A DNA stretch of 56,698 bases. It comes from an uncultured Mycoplasmataceae bacterium. GTDB taxonomy: Bacteria; Bacillota_I; Bacilli_A; Mycoplasmatales; Mycoplasmoidaceae. Positions 10,282 to 17,770 of this stretch are shown piece by piece. The translations under genes were made by a program, and so were the position numbers. Position 1 is the first letter of the stretch, and each line of letters begins with the position of its first letter. The stretch lies in assembly GCA_949290735.1 (NCBI GenBank), contig CASESV010000006.1, positions 1-56,698 on the forward strand, given 5' to 3'. Below the pieces are notes generated by a model that was given only the letters and a program-made list of their open reading frames with translations, had not been told where the DNA came from and did not search any database.

Positions 10282-11124
10282 CTATTTTCCTCTTCTTCTA
10301 ATAATCAATTTTGTAGAATGTTGTTTTTGTTTTCTTGTTTTAACACCCATATGTCTCTTACCTCATGGAGTTCTAGGTGCATCCATACCAATTGGTTGAC
10401 GTCCTTCCCCTCCCCCATGTGGGTGGTCGTTAGGGTTCATTGCTGACCCTCTAACTGTTGGTCTAATTCCCTTGTGACGGTTACGACCTGCTTTACCTAT
10501 ATTTACTAAGTTGTGGTCTTCATTTGAAACAACACCAATGGTTGCTCTACATTCTTTTCTAATTTTTCTAACTTCGCCAGAAGCCATTTTACAAATTACA
10601 TATTTCCCAGTTTCATCAAAACCTAAAATTTGAATACTAGCTCCTGCACTTCTTGCAAGTTGTCCACCAGCTCCTGGAACTAATTCCACGTTATGAACTA
10701 ATGTACCTTCTGGGATGCTTTCAAGTGGTAAACAGTTACCTAACTTGATATCAATTTTTTCATTTCCCGAAACAATTTTATCTCCTACATTAATTCCTCT
10801 TGGTGTAATAATGTATCTTTTTTCTCCATCTTCATATGTTACAAGTGAAATAAATGATGTTCTATTTGGATCATATTCAATTGTTGAGATAGTTCCGATT
10901 TTGTTATCTTTATCTCTTTTGAAATCAATAATTCTATATTTTCTTTTTTGGGCTCCCCCATGATGTCTTACTGTAATCTTACCTTGATTGTTACGTCCTG
11001 AATTTTTCTTTAAAGTAACTGTTAATGATTTTTCAGGTTGATCAGTAGTTAAGATTGATTTGTAGTCAATCATGATAGTTTGACGGATACCACTACTTCT
11101 ATTTTTAATTCTTTTAATTGCCAT
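10282..11124 (-). CDS. rplB: 50S ribosomal protein L2
   Basis: Core protein of the peptidyl-transferase region. The 280-aa frame has [20 protein letters not shown], the loop [18 protein letters not shown] with its catalytic-site-proximal His region, and ends in [16 protein letters not shown]. The Trp after PRTP is UGA. The ribosome-binding site is a strong CGGAGG. Confidence 0.97.
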
Positions 11125-11153
11125 ATATGCCTCCGTATGCTTTTCGACAAATT

Positions 11154-11822
11154 TTATTTTTTAGATTTTTTCATTGCTTCCAATGTTTCTGGTTTCTTAA
11201 TTCAACAATAATAACAAACGTGTTTTCCATTTTCTAGTTTCACTGATGCTCAGTTATCATCGTCTTTACAAATTGAACATACAACTTGTTTTTCATTATG
11301 TCCAGCTTTTTGGTGTCATTCCTTTCTTCTCTTATCATAATCGTAATCTTCAAATTCTTTCATTGAAACTACTTCATGCTTTTTCCCGATTGGAATGTCT
11401 GTTGGTTTAGCTTTTTTTGCAGGTTTTTCAGGTGCTGGTTCTTTAGTTTCTTGTTTTACTTCTTTAACTTCTTTTTTTGGTTTTTCTTCCTGATTAGTTT
11501 TTTTATTTTGATTTGCAGCTTCTTCCATTTCATCTTTAGTTAAAGCAATTTGCACACCTTTTGGAAGAATAATATAAGCTAACTTAATTTCTTTTGAATA
11601 ACCATAACCTGAATTTGTGTATCTAAGTTTTTTTGGTTTTTTATTTATGATATTAACTTTTGTTGGCATTACATCATAAATAGTTTTAAAAGCTAATTTA
11701 ATTAAATCCTTACTTGCTTTCTTGTTAACAACAAAAACTAAACATGAAGGATCTTGCATTTTTCTTAAACCATAACTTTTTTCAGTATGGTAAGGTTTTA
11801 TTATTATATTAGTTAAATCCAT
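11154..11822 (-). CDS. rplW: 50S ribosomal protein L23 with C-terminal zinc-ribbon extension
   Basis: L23 sits at the exit of the peptide tunnel and docks chaperones and SRP. Residues 1-95 are the L23 domain ([19 protein letters not shown]). Then follow a Glu/Lys/Pro-rich linker (about 100-145), the block [20 protein letters not shown], and a zinc ribbon with CSIC and CYYC (CxxC-x17-CxxC), giving 222 aa against about 95 in E. coli. The two UGA Trp codons lie inside the ribbon segment. Tails on L23 are known in M. pneumoniae; this ribbon I do not recognise. The same module ends L22 (out of frame there). Confidence 0.95.
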
Positions 11823-12451
11823 TATGCATATACCTCCTTCATTTTTGCAAACACACCTTCTTGTGCAACAACCACATATGTATGCATTAAGTCTCTTACA
11901 GATACTTTATTTCAAACTTTAGTTGTAACTTTTGGAATATTGTTTGTTGAAAGTTTAATGTTATCTTCTTGGTTTGTAATAAATAAAACTTTCTTATTTT
12001 GTAAATTTGCATTTTCTAGGAAAGCAACCATTGCTTTTGTTGATGGTTTATCTAATGATGCTTTGTCATCTAGCCCTCAAAGTAATTCGTCTTTTAATTT
12101 AATACTTAAAGCTGATTTAAATGCTAATTTGAAAACTTTTGAATTTACTTTTTTAGTATAGTTTCTATTTGGTTTTGGTCCAAAAGCAACACCACCACCA
12201 ACTCAATGTGGGTTACGAGTAGAACCAGTTCTTGCTTTACCTGTATGTTTTTGTCTTCATGGTTTTTTACCACCACCACGAACTTCACCTTTTGTTAAAG
12301 TTGAATGAGTTCCTTGTCTTTGTGAAGCTTGTTCAGCAATAACACAATCAAACATTGCTTGTTGATTAGGTTTCTTTACAAATAATGATTCATCTACTGT
12401 AATATTACCTTTTGATTTTCCAGCTATATCATATAATTTAATACTTGCCAT
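11822..12451 (-). CDS. rplD: 50S ribosomal protein L4
   Basis: L4 extends into the exit tunnel constriction. The 209-aa frame shows MASIKLYDIAGKSKG, the tunnel-loop part [21 protein letters not shown] and TGSTRNPHWVGGGVAFGPKP, and the C-terminal L4 fold (VLFITNQEDNIKLSTNNIP). Its stop overlaps the rplW ATG by one base (UAAUG). In E. coli L4 represses its own operon; whether it does here is unknown. Confidence 0.96.
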
Positions 12452-12462
12452 ATAACTTCTCC

Positions 12463-13251
12463 TTATTCTTTACTTTCATTTGATTCATTATTTGCTGGTG
12501 CTTGTTGAACTTCAGTTTGTTCTGGTGCAGATTCAGTTGCTTCTTGTGGTTTTATTTCTCCTTCAGTTTTTTGTAATTTTGTTTGCTTAGAGAATAACTT
12601 AACTTCTTTTTTTACATCTGGTTTTTTAATAGATGTTTTAATTTTTACTAGTGAATTATCTGGTCCTGGAATTGCTCCATATATAATCATTAGATTGTTT
12701 TGTTTATCAACATCTAAGATTAATTGGTTTTGAATTGTTACTAACTCATGTCCATAGTGTCCAGGTAATTCAGTTCCTTTGAATACTCTTTGAGCTTGGC
12801 TACCACCACGGCCTCCTGAAATAGAACCAACATATCTATGTGGGTATCCAGCTCCATGTCCTAGTGGACCAACTGAGAAATTATGTCTTTTAATTGATCC
12901 TGTAAATCCATGACCTTTTGTGTAAGCTTGAACATCTACAAATTGTCCAACTTCAAAAGCATCAACTGTAATCACATCGCCTTGGTTGTATCCTTCAACA
13001 CCTCTAAGTTCTTTAACAAATCTTTTTGGTTCAGCTTTAACTTTTTTAAAGTATCCTAATTCTGGTTTATTTAAAGATTTTTCTTTTACTGTTTGATAAC
13101 CTACTTTAGTCGCAATATAACCATCTTTTTCTAAAGTTTTAGTTTCAAGTACTTGGTTTGGTTCTACATAAACTACTGTTGCTGCATATCTTTTTCCAGC
13201 TTCATCGAAGATTGTAGTCATGCCAACCTTTGTTCCTAATAATGCTTTCAT
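12463..13251 (-). CDS. rplC: 50S ribosomal protein L3, with acidic C-terminal tail
   Basis: Large-subunit assembly initiator. The protein begins MKALLGTKVGMTTIFDEAGK and carries TKGHGFTGSIKRHNFSVGPL and GRGGSQAQRVFKGTELPGH, the central L3 extension. The last 45 or so residues (of 262) form a Gln/Glu/Pro-rich acidic tail beyond the usual end at about 210. The tail is likely disordered and surface-exposed. Confidence 0.96.
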   Translation of the reverse strand: MKALLGTKVGMTTIFDEAGKRYAATVVYVEPNQVLETKTLEKDGYIATKVGYQTVKEKSLNKPELGYFKKVKAEPKRFVKELRGVEGYNQGDVITVDAFEVGQFVDVQAYTKGHGFTGSIKRHNFSVGPLGHGAGYPHRYVGSISGGRGGSQAQRVFKGTELPGHYGHELVTIQNQLILDVDKQNNLMIIYGAIPGPDNSLVKIKTSIKKPDVKKEVKLFSKQTKLQKTEGEIKPQEATESAPEQTEVQQAPANNESNESKE

Positions 13252-13269
13252 TATCTTACTCCTTCTTTA

Positions 13270-13575
13270 TTACGACTTAATTCTGATTTCGATTCCTGTA
13301 GGTACTACTAATCTTTTTAAACCATCTTTAGTTTCAGGTGTTACATTTGTTAGAATAATTAAACGTTTGTGTGTTCTTCTTTCAAATTGTTCCCTACTTG
13401 ATTTGTTAACATGAGGCGATCTTAGAATTGTAAAAATTTCTTTTTTTGTTGGTAAAGGAATTGGTCCTTTAACATTTGCCTTAGTTTTTTTTGATATTTC
13501 TATAATCTTTTTTACTGACTTATCAAGTAATTGGTGGTCATAAGAATATAGAATAACCTTGATTTCCTGATTCAT
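13270..13575 (-). CDS. rpsJ: 30S ribosomal protein S10
   Basis: Head protein of the 30S subunit and, as NusE, an antitermination factor; its partner nusB is at 45582. The 101-aa product has [22 protein letters not shown] and [10 protein letters not shown], both family signatures. It is the first gene of the ribosomal run. The start has AGGAAGGACA upstream, after an untranslated leader. Confidence 0.97.
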   Translation of the reverse strand: MNQEIKVILYSYDHQLLDKSVKKIIEISKKTKANVKGPIPLPTKKEIFTILRSPHVNKSSREQFERRTHKRLIILTNVTPETKDGLKRLVVPTGIEIRIKS

Positions 13576-13760
13576 AATTGTTGTCCTTCCTAGAATTATT
13601 TTTTGTGAATCGGCTTTGTTATCTAGTTACCTGATACTTGACAACTGGTTTTGGTGTATCAGCAATCTATATAACAAAAAAACCTTATAAATAATACCAT
13701 AAAATCAAAAAATTTGACATCTTTTTTTATATAAATATAAAAAGAAGGTTTTGTATTTTG
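13576..13760 (-). promoter_or_regulatory. Leader and likely promoter of the S10 operon
   Basis: This gene-free stretch precedes rpsJ. On the minus strand it holds a possible -10 (TATTAT, about 13693-13698) and then a leader with an inverted repeat, CTGATAC ... GTATCAG, whose arms lie at 13631-13637 and 13655-13661. The repeat is 7 of 7 paired and lies about 55 bases before the start codon. It could be an autoregulatory hairpin (L4-type control is known in E. coli) or simply a stabilising stem; no match to a named leader family is visible. Confidence 0.4.
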
Positions 13761-13837
13761 ATATAAATTGTTATTTAACACTGCATCAAGACTAAAAATC
13801 AATAAAATATAAAGATTAAGTTATCTATATAATAAAA

Positions 13838-13855
13838 CACCAGTATTAACTGGTG
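13838..13855 (-). terminator. Intrinsic terminator after the tRNA cluster
   Basis: CACCAGT-ATTA-ACTGGTG is a perfect 7-bp hairpin. On the minus strand it is followed by TTTTATTATA, and it comes 13 bases after tRNA-Ser. The plus-strand side also has a weak T run, so it may work both ways. Confidence 0.7.
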
Positions 13856-13867
13856 CTTATTTTTAAA

Positions 13868-13956
13868 TGGCGGAAACGATGAGATTCGAACTCATGCATC
13901 GCAAAACGATCTAACACCTTAGCAGGGTGCCCTCTTAACCACTTGAGTACGTTTCC
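13868..13956 (-). tRNA. tRNA-Ser (GCU)
   Basis: The minus strand folds as a class II tRNA with a long variable arm: acceptor GGAAACG/CGTTTCC, anticodon loop CTGCTAA with anticodon GCT, T loop TTCGAAT, and an encoded 3' CCA. It reads AGC and AGU. A separate promoter and a terminator on each side suggest it is its own transcription unit. Confidence 0.95.
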
Positions 13957-13961
13957 ATACT

Positions 13962-13974
13962 AATCATAATTATA
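13962..13974 (-). promoter_or_regulatory. Promoter -10 of tRNA-Ser
   Basis: TATAAT on the minus strand (13969-13974) lies 12 bases upstream of the mature tRNA-Ser 5' end, giving a predicted transcript start near 13962. No clear -35 box is seen, as is common in mycoplasmas. Confidence 0.5.
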
Positions 13975-14004
13975 AATGAATAATACTAAAAAATGAGCAT
14001 TATA

Positions 14005-14038
14005 TTGAAAATGACCCAAATGGGTCATATTATTTCAA
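14005..14038 (-). terminator. Hairpin terminator after tRNA-Gly
   Basis: The inner stem ATGACCC-AAAT-GGGTCAT is perfect, and outer arms TTGAAA/TTTCAA extend it across a 4-base bulge. On the minus strand the inner stem is followed by TTTTCAA. It starts one base after the tRNA-Gly 3' CCA. Confidence 0.65.
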
Positions 14039-14112
14039 TGGAGCAGGTGATGGGAATCGAACCCACGTAGTCAGCTTGGAAGGCTGAAGTTCTACCATTG
14101 AACTACACCTGC
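14039..14112 (-). tRNA. tRNA-Gly (UCC)
   Basis: Cloverleaf on the minus strand with acceptor GCAGGTG/CACCTGC, anticodon loop CTTCCAA (anticodon TCC), T loop TTCGATT and encoded CCA. It lies 4 bases after tRNA-Leu in the same cluster. Confidence 0.95.
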
Positions 14113-14116
14113 TTTA

Positions 14117-14202
14117 TGGTGCTGGAGGAGGGACTTGAACCCTCACGGTATTGCTACCACAGGATTTTAAGTCCTGTGCGTCTACCATTCCGCCACTCCA
14201 GC
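14117..14202 (-). tRNA. tRNA-Leu (UAA)
   Basis: Class II tRNA with acceptor GCTGGAG/CTCCAGC, anticodon loop CTTAAAA (anticodon TAA), a long variable arm, T loop TTCAAGT and encoded CCA. It reads UUA, the main Leu codon of AT-rich genomes. Confidence 0.95.
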
Positions 14203-14205
14203 AAC

Positions 14206-14280
14206 TGGTGCCCCATGAAGGAATTGAACCTTCGACCCCTTCATTAAAAGTGAAATGCTCTACCTCTGAGCTAATGGGGC
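14206..14280 (-). tRNA. tRNA-Lys (UUU)
   Basis: Acceptor GCCCCAT/ATGGGGC, anticodon loop CTTTTAA (anticodon TTT), T loop TTCAATT and encoded CCA. Its 5' end is 8 bases after the stop codon of the UPF0145 gene, so the message and the tRNA must be cut apart if co-transcribed. Confidence 0.95.
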
Positions 14281-14288
14281 AAAATTAA

Positions 14289-14522
14289 TTAGTCAAGGAA
14301 TTTAATAGCTGTTCCAATAACACAAGTTGATCCATTGCTAGTAGTATAAGGTTTTAAACCAATTACTCCTGATGCTCCCAATGATTTAGCTTCTTCTACT
14401 AATTTGTCAATAGCCTTATTAACTTCTGTTTTAGAAAAAACACTAATAATTCTATTTCCTGTTACTACTCCTAAAATTTCATATTTTCTATTAGGAATAT
14501 AATCAACTGTTGCTACTAACAT
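14289..14522 (-). CDS. UPF0145 (YbjQ-like) protein inside the tRNA cluster
   Basis: The 77-aa protein matches the short YbjQ/UPF0145 fold: YEILGVVTGNRIISVFSK near the start, AIDKLVEEAKSLGASGVIGL in the middle and VIGTAIKF at the end. The family forms oligomers of unknown function. The usual length is about 105 aa, so this is a compact version. Its ATG has a good AAGGAG (14531-14536). The gene lies between tRNA-Gln and tRNA-Lys, and a TATAAT at 14565-14570 could give it its own start. Confidence 0.8.
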   Translation of the reverse strand: MLVATVDYIPNRKYEILGVVTGNRIISVFSKTEVNKAIDKLVEEAKSLGASGVIGLKPYTTSNGSTCVIGTAIKFLD

Positions 14523-14541
14523 TTTTGTAACTCCTTAATTG

Positions 14542-14604
14542 CTGTCTCTAAGGATTTGCACCTTATTATAACTAGTATGTTTTAACTACATAAACTAGAG
14601 ACAG
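14542..14604 (-). other. tRNA-like element lacking a D arm (possible tRNA relic)
   Basis: On the minus strand this 63-base stretch begins 4 bases after the tRNA-Gln CCA, the same spacing as between the other tRNAs. It has a 7-bp acceptor-like stem CTGTCTC/GAGACAG, then TA, a 5-bp stem with 7-base loop (TATGT-AGTTAAA-ACATA), and a T-arm-like hairpin TAAGG-TGCAAAT-CCTTA. There is no D arm, the second loop lacks U33, and the end reads CAA instead of CCA. A decayed tRNA is the simplest reading; a structured leader of the UPF0145 gene is the alternative, since TATAAT lies inside it. Confidence 0.45.
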
Positions 14605-14608
14605 ATAA

Positions 14609-14683
14609 TGGCTGGCCTGGTAGGGATCGAACCTACGCATGGAAGAATCAAAATCTTCTGCCTTACCGCTTGGCTACAGGCCA
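14609..14683 (-). tRNA. tRNA-Gln (UUG)
   Basis: Acceptor TGGCCTG/CAGGCCA, anticodon loop TTTTGAT (anticodon TTG), T loop TTCGATC and encoded CCA. The first base U is typical of tRNA-Gln. It lies 4 bases after tRNA-Tyr. Confidence 0.95.
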
Positions 14684-14687
14684 ATAA

Positions 14688-14771
14688 TGGTGGACAGGGA
14701 CGGATTCGAACCATCGAAACTTTCGTGGCTGAGTTACAGTCAGCTGCGTTTGGCCACTTCGCTACCTGTCC
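14688..14771 (-). tRNA. tRNA-Tyr (GUA)
   Basis: Class II form with acceptor GGACAGG/CCTGTCC, anticodon loop CTGTAAC (anticodon GTA), long variable arm, T loop TTCGAAT and encoded CCA. It is the first tRNA of the cluster. Confidence 0.95.
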
Positions 14772-14781
14772 ATATGCATAT

Positions 14782-14802
14782 ATAATATGCTTTTAAATTA
14801 TA
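14782..14802 (-). promoter_or_regulatory. Promoter region of the tRNA cluster
   Basis: Upstream of tRNA-Tyr the minus strand has TATTAT (14782-14787) and a consensus TATAAT (14797-14802). Either could serve as the -10 box; the first places the start about 4-5 bases before the mature tRNA. No clear -35 is present. Confidence 0.4.
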
Positions 14803-14843
14803 CATTATTTTTTTATTGTTTTGTTTGTTTTTTTTATTTACAC

Positions 14844-15326
14844 CTATAAAGGTTTAGCTGAAATTTTTAAAATTTTAATTGAATAGTGATTATCAATTCC
14901 TTTTACTTCAACTGTTTCACCTTCTTTTTTGCCTAATAAGGCTTTGGCCAATGGTGATTCATTAGAGATCTTACCTTCATCTGGATCTGATTCAATAGAA
15001 CCAACAATTTGAACAATGTTTGTTGTTTTATCTGATTCATCATGATACTGAACATAGTTATATACTGAAACTTCACCTTTTTTATCTTTACCAGAATCAA
15101 TTTGGCAGTTTTCTAAAATAGACTGAATTTCTTGAATTCTGTTTTCAAGTTCTGTTTGTTTTTCTTTTGCTGCATCATAATCAGCATTTTCTGATAAGTC
15201 ACCTTGTTCTCTTGCATCTTGAATTTGTTTAATAATTTCAGGACGTTTAACTTTAATTAAAGTATCAAGTTCTGCTTGCAATTCATCAAAACTTGCTTTA
15301 GTTAATAAAATCTTTTCTTTTGCCAT
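14844..15326 (-). CDS. greA: Transcription elongation factor GreA
   Basis: Rescues backtracked RNA polymerase by stimulating transcript cleavage. Full length at 160 aa: an N-terminal coiled coil (about 5-75) with the tip acidic motif in DAREQGDLSENADYDAAKEK, and the C-terminal FKBP-like domain ending HYSIKILKISAKPL. Family-typical SPLAKALLGKKEGETVEV is present. It is a single gene after the tRNA cluster promoter. Confidence 0.96.
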   Translation of the reverse strand: MAKEKILLTKASFDELQAELDTLIKVKRPEIIKQIQDAREQGDLSENADYDAAKEKQTELENRIQEIQSILENCQIDSGKDKKGEVSVYNYVQYHDESDKTTNIVQIVGSIESDPDEGKISNESPLAKALLGKKEGETVEVKGIDNHYSIKILKISAKPL

Positions 15327-15419
15327 TTTAAAACTCCATATAACATATCTATTATATATTATTTTTTTAATACATAAAATAAAAAATGATTCATAGTAAT
15401 AATTAAATTAAATCAAAAA

Positions 15420-15899
15420 CTATTTATGATACTTTGTATTATTAATAATGCTAAAACATCGATATATCTGCTCCAGCAAAATAAGTCTAACTAACTGATG
15501 AGGAAAAGTTAATTCTGATAAAGAAATTTTAAGATCACATAAATGTTTAATTGATGAGTCTAATCCATGTGAACTACCTATTATAAAATTAAGGTATTTA
15601 TAAGCATTGCTTTGAGTAAAAATATTTTCTAATTTACTAGCAAAAACTTTTGAGCATATTAATTGAGATTCAATACATAATGCTATATTATATGAATTTT
15701 CAAGATATGGTTTAATAAGTATTGCTTCTTGTTTTAAAGATTTATTGATGGTATCACTATTTTCTTTACTAAATGTTTTTTCTTCTAATTCAATAATTAA
15801 TATTTTATTAAACGCATTAATCTTTTTTAAATAATTATCAATTAGTATTGTTAATTCTTTTTCTTTTACTTTTCCAATACAAATAATTCTAATTTGCAT
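15420..15899 (-). CDS. rlmH: 23S rRNA (pseudouridine-1915-N3) methyltransferase RlmH
   Basis: SPOUT-class enzyme that methylates pseudouridine 1915 of helix 69 on the assembled ribosome. The ATG at 15899 gives 159 aa starting MQIRIICIGKVKEKEL, matching the family; an in-frame TTG 27 bases earlier adds residues that do not fit. The SAM-knot part reads FIIGSSHGLDSSI and the end LLEQIYRCFSIINNTKYHK, close to the conserved EQ-YRA-x-I-x-YHK. The ribosome-binding site is weak; the start lies 5 bases after the stop of the upstream gene. Confidence 0.92.
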   Translation of the reverse strand: MQIRIICIGKVKEKELTILIDNYLKKINAFNKILIIELEEKTFSKENSDTINKSLKQEAILIKPYLENSYNIALCIESQLICSKVFASKLENIFTQSNAYKYLNFIIGSSHGLDSSIKHLCDLKISLSELTFPHQLVRLILLEQIYRCFSIINNTKYHK

Positions 15900-15904
15900 A
15901 AAAA

Positions 15905-16429
15905 TTATTTTATTTTCTTGTATCAAAAATTAATTTCTTTTGCATCAAGAATATGACCCTTCATTTTTCTAATTAATTCATTAAGCATGAAACCATTATT
16001 GATTTCTAACATTTTATCTAATGCATAAACTTTGATTGAGTATTCATGGTCAGCATTTGGGGGCGCACAACCACCAAATTTTTGAAATACTTTATTTTCT
16101 GTATCCTTAGTAATCAAACCAGATGATCATGAGTTTTTACCTTGAACAAGTTTGTCAGCCAATTCATTTGAAGCATTTTCATGAAGTTGTTTTAAATTTG
16201 GGTCAATGTTAGCTACTGTTCAATGAATTCATGTAAAACCACAAACTTCAATAGCATCATAATCATCAAAGATAATTACTAATGATTTTGTATTTTCAGG
16301 TAAGTCATCTCATGCTAAATGAAATGATTTTGTATTAACATCTAGTTCAAAATTTGCTTTATTTGTTGAGTTAGCTCCAAATTCTTGGTCTAATCAATTA
16401 TCTTTTATATTGTTTGATCATATTTTCAT
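15905..16429 (-). CDS. YbhB/YbcL-type PEBP (Raf kinase inhibitor-like) family protein
   Basis: Small phosphatidylethanolamine-binding-protein fold with unknown substrate in bacteria. The 174-aa frame begins MKIWSNNIKDNWLDQEFGAN, then LDVNTKSFHLAWDDLPENTKS, the W-IHW segment with Asp and His (FTWIHWTVANID), and GGCAPPNADHEYSIKVYALD, which holds the family's ligand-pocket PPxxHxY pattern. Its last codons (WYKKIK) lie past a UGA Trp. The promoter and ribosome-binding region upstream is tandemly duplicated. Confidence 0.85.
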
Positions 16430-16495
16430 AATCTACCTCTTATATTATCAATTATAATACTATAATCTACCTCTTATATTATCAATTATAATACT
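16428..16495 (-). repeat. Tandem 34-bp duplication of promoter and ribosome-binding site
   Basis: Two perfect, adjacent 34-bp copies (16428-16461 and 16462-16495). Each contains on the minus strand TATTATAAT (a -10-like box) and AAGAGGTAGATTAT (a ribosome-binding site). Only the copy next to 16429 is followed by the ATG. A slippage duplication is the likely origin. Confidence 0.9.
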
Positions 16496-16504
16496 AATAT
16501 ATTT

Positions 16505-16525
16505 TTGAAGATATTATATCTTCAA
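16505..16525. terminator. Hairpin between pta and the PEBP gene
   Basis: TTGAAGATA-TTA-TATCTTCAA forms a perfect 9-bp stem with a 3-base loop 45 bases after the pta stop. Neither side has a strong T run, so it may be a weak terminator, or a binding site. Confidence 0.4.
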
Positions 16526-16570
16526 CAACTAATATTTTTTAAAAAATTATAATGTTAACTTTATATATTA

Positions 16571-17548
16571 TTATTTCACTTGGCTTGCAGTAATATATGC
16601 TATTTGAATAACACTTTGAGCACTAGCTCCTCTACTTAAATCATTCATTGGTTTATCAAGTCCTAAGATAACTGGACCTATTGCTAAGTAATTTGCGCAT
16701 CTTTCTAGAATCTTATAACCGATATTTCCAGCATCTAAATTAGGAAAAACATATATATTAGGTTTTTTATCTCATGGATGATTTGGAGCTTTTTTTTGTC
16801 TTACTGCATCAACAAAAGCAGCATCAAACTGAATTTCACCATATATTTTTGCTCCCAAGGTTTTGATTTGTTCATCTTGTATAACTATTTCATATGCTTT
16901 TCTAACTTTATCAACACTCTCACCAGCACCAGAACCTATGGTTGAATATGATAACATGGCAGTATTTAGATTTTGGCAAGTTAATGTTTCTTTAGCAAAA
17001 AGAATTAATTCTTTTGTAATTTCAGCCAATTCCTCACTATTTGGATTTAATGCTAATGAACAATCACCCATTACCATAATTTGTTCATCCTTTTCCATCA
17101 TCATTGCGCTTGTAACAATTTTACTTGTTTTACTTTGCTTAATAATTTGTAGTGCAGCTCTTAATGTATCTTTTGTTGTATATTCAATTCCACATACCAC
17201 TCCATCAACTTCATCTCTTTTTAAAAGTAAAGTTGAAAAATAATGGGGTTGAATAGCTAATTTTTTTGCTGTTGATAAATCAACACTTTTATGTTTTCTT
17301 AATTCATAAAAATAATCTATATATGGTTTTGTATCAATTTTTGAAATAATAATTTTTTTAATTCCATCTAATTCGAGAGAATCATCATTTTCATCTCTTA
17401 ATAAAACAATTGGTTCTATAATGCCTTCAGCTTTTAAAAATTTTGCTGCAATTTGAATCTCTTTATTTCAACCTTCAGTGAAAAGAATTTTAATTTTTTT
17501 ATTTTGATTTAGAATTTTAGCTTTAGCTCTATTTGCAAATACGCTCAT
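16571..17548 (-). CDS. pta: Phosphate acetyltransferase
   Basis: Converts acetyl-CoA and phosphate to acetyl phosphate, which AckA (26913) uses to make ATP. The 325-aa protein is the short, single-domain type. Visible family blocks are GVVCGIEYTTKDTLRAALQI, SSAMMM-like SAMMMEKDEQIMVMGDC, AMLSYSTIGSGAGESVDKVR, and FPNLDAGNIGYKILERCANY. The ATG is chosen for its GAGGTGAAT just upstream. pta and ackA are about 9 kb apart here rather than adjacent. Confidence 0.95.
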
Positions 17549-17594
17549 TATATTCACCTCAAGATATATTAAATTTTAAAATTCAAACAATAAG

Positions 17595-17717
17595 CTATTT
17601 TGATTCTTTTGCTTCTTGTTTTGCTCTTTTCTTACTCTTTCTTAATTTGTTTTTGTGTAATTTTTCTCTTTGTTTAGTTAATTTTGCTTCTCTTACTTTA
17701 TGTCTTCTTTTACCCAT
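17595..17717 (-). CDS. 40-aa very basic protein of unknown function
   Basis: Minus-strand frame of 40 codons, MGKRRHKVREAKLTKQREKL then a Lys/Arg-rich end finishing KQEAKESK and UAG. It has a good ribosome-binding site, AAGGAATTAATT, and lies alone between pta and coaE. About half of the residues are Lys or Arg and the rest suit one long helix. That would suit an RNA- or ribosome-binding role, but I do not recognise the family and no function is claimed. Confidence 0.6.
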   Translation of the reverse strand: MGKRRHKVREAKLTKQREKLHKNKLRKSKKRAKQEAKESK

Positions 17718-17770
17718 AATTAATTCCTTGAATATTTATAAATTTCTTTATAATTATATATTAAAAATAG

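Noticed and set aside
4786-13414. Plus-strand open frames within the ribosomal operon
   Set aside because: They are antisense shadows of ribosomal genes, hydrophobic by codon mirror, and lack ribosome-binding sites.
14542-14604. Purine or 2'-deoxyguanosine riboswitch, from the three-stem layout
   Set aside because: The junction sequences of those riboswitches are not present; the stem sizes fit a tRNA better.
14608-14796. A plus-strand frame of about 60 codons
   Set aside because: It is antisense to tRNA-Gln and tRNA-Tyr.
15900-15926. An earlier TTG start for rlmH
   Set aside because: The ATG at 15899 gives the family's own N-terminus and length, and the earlier codons overlap the end of the upstream gene.
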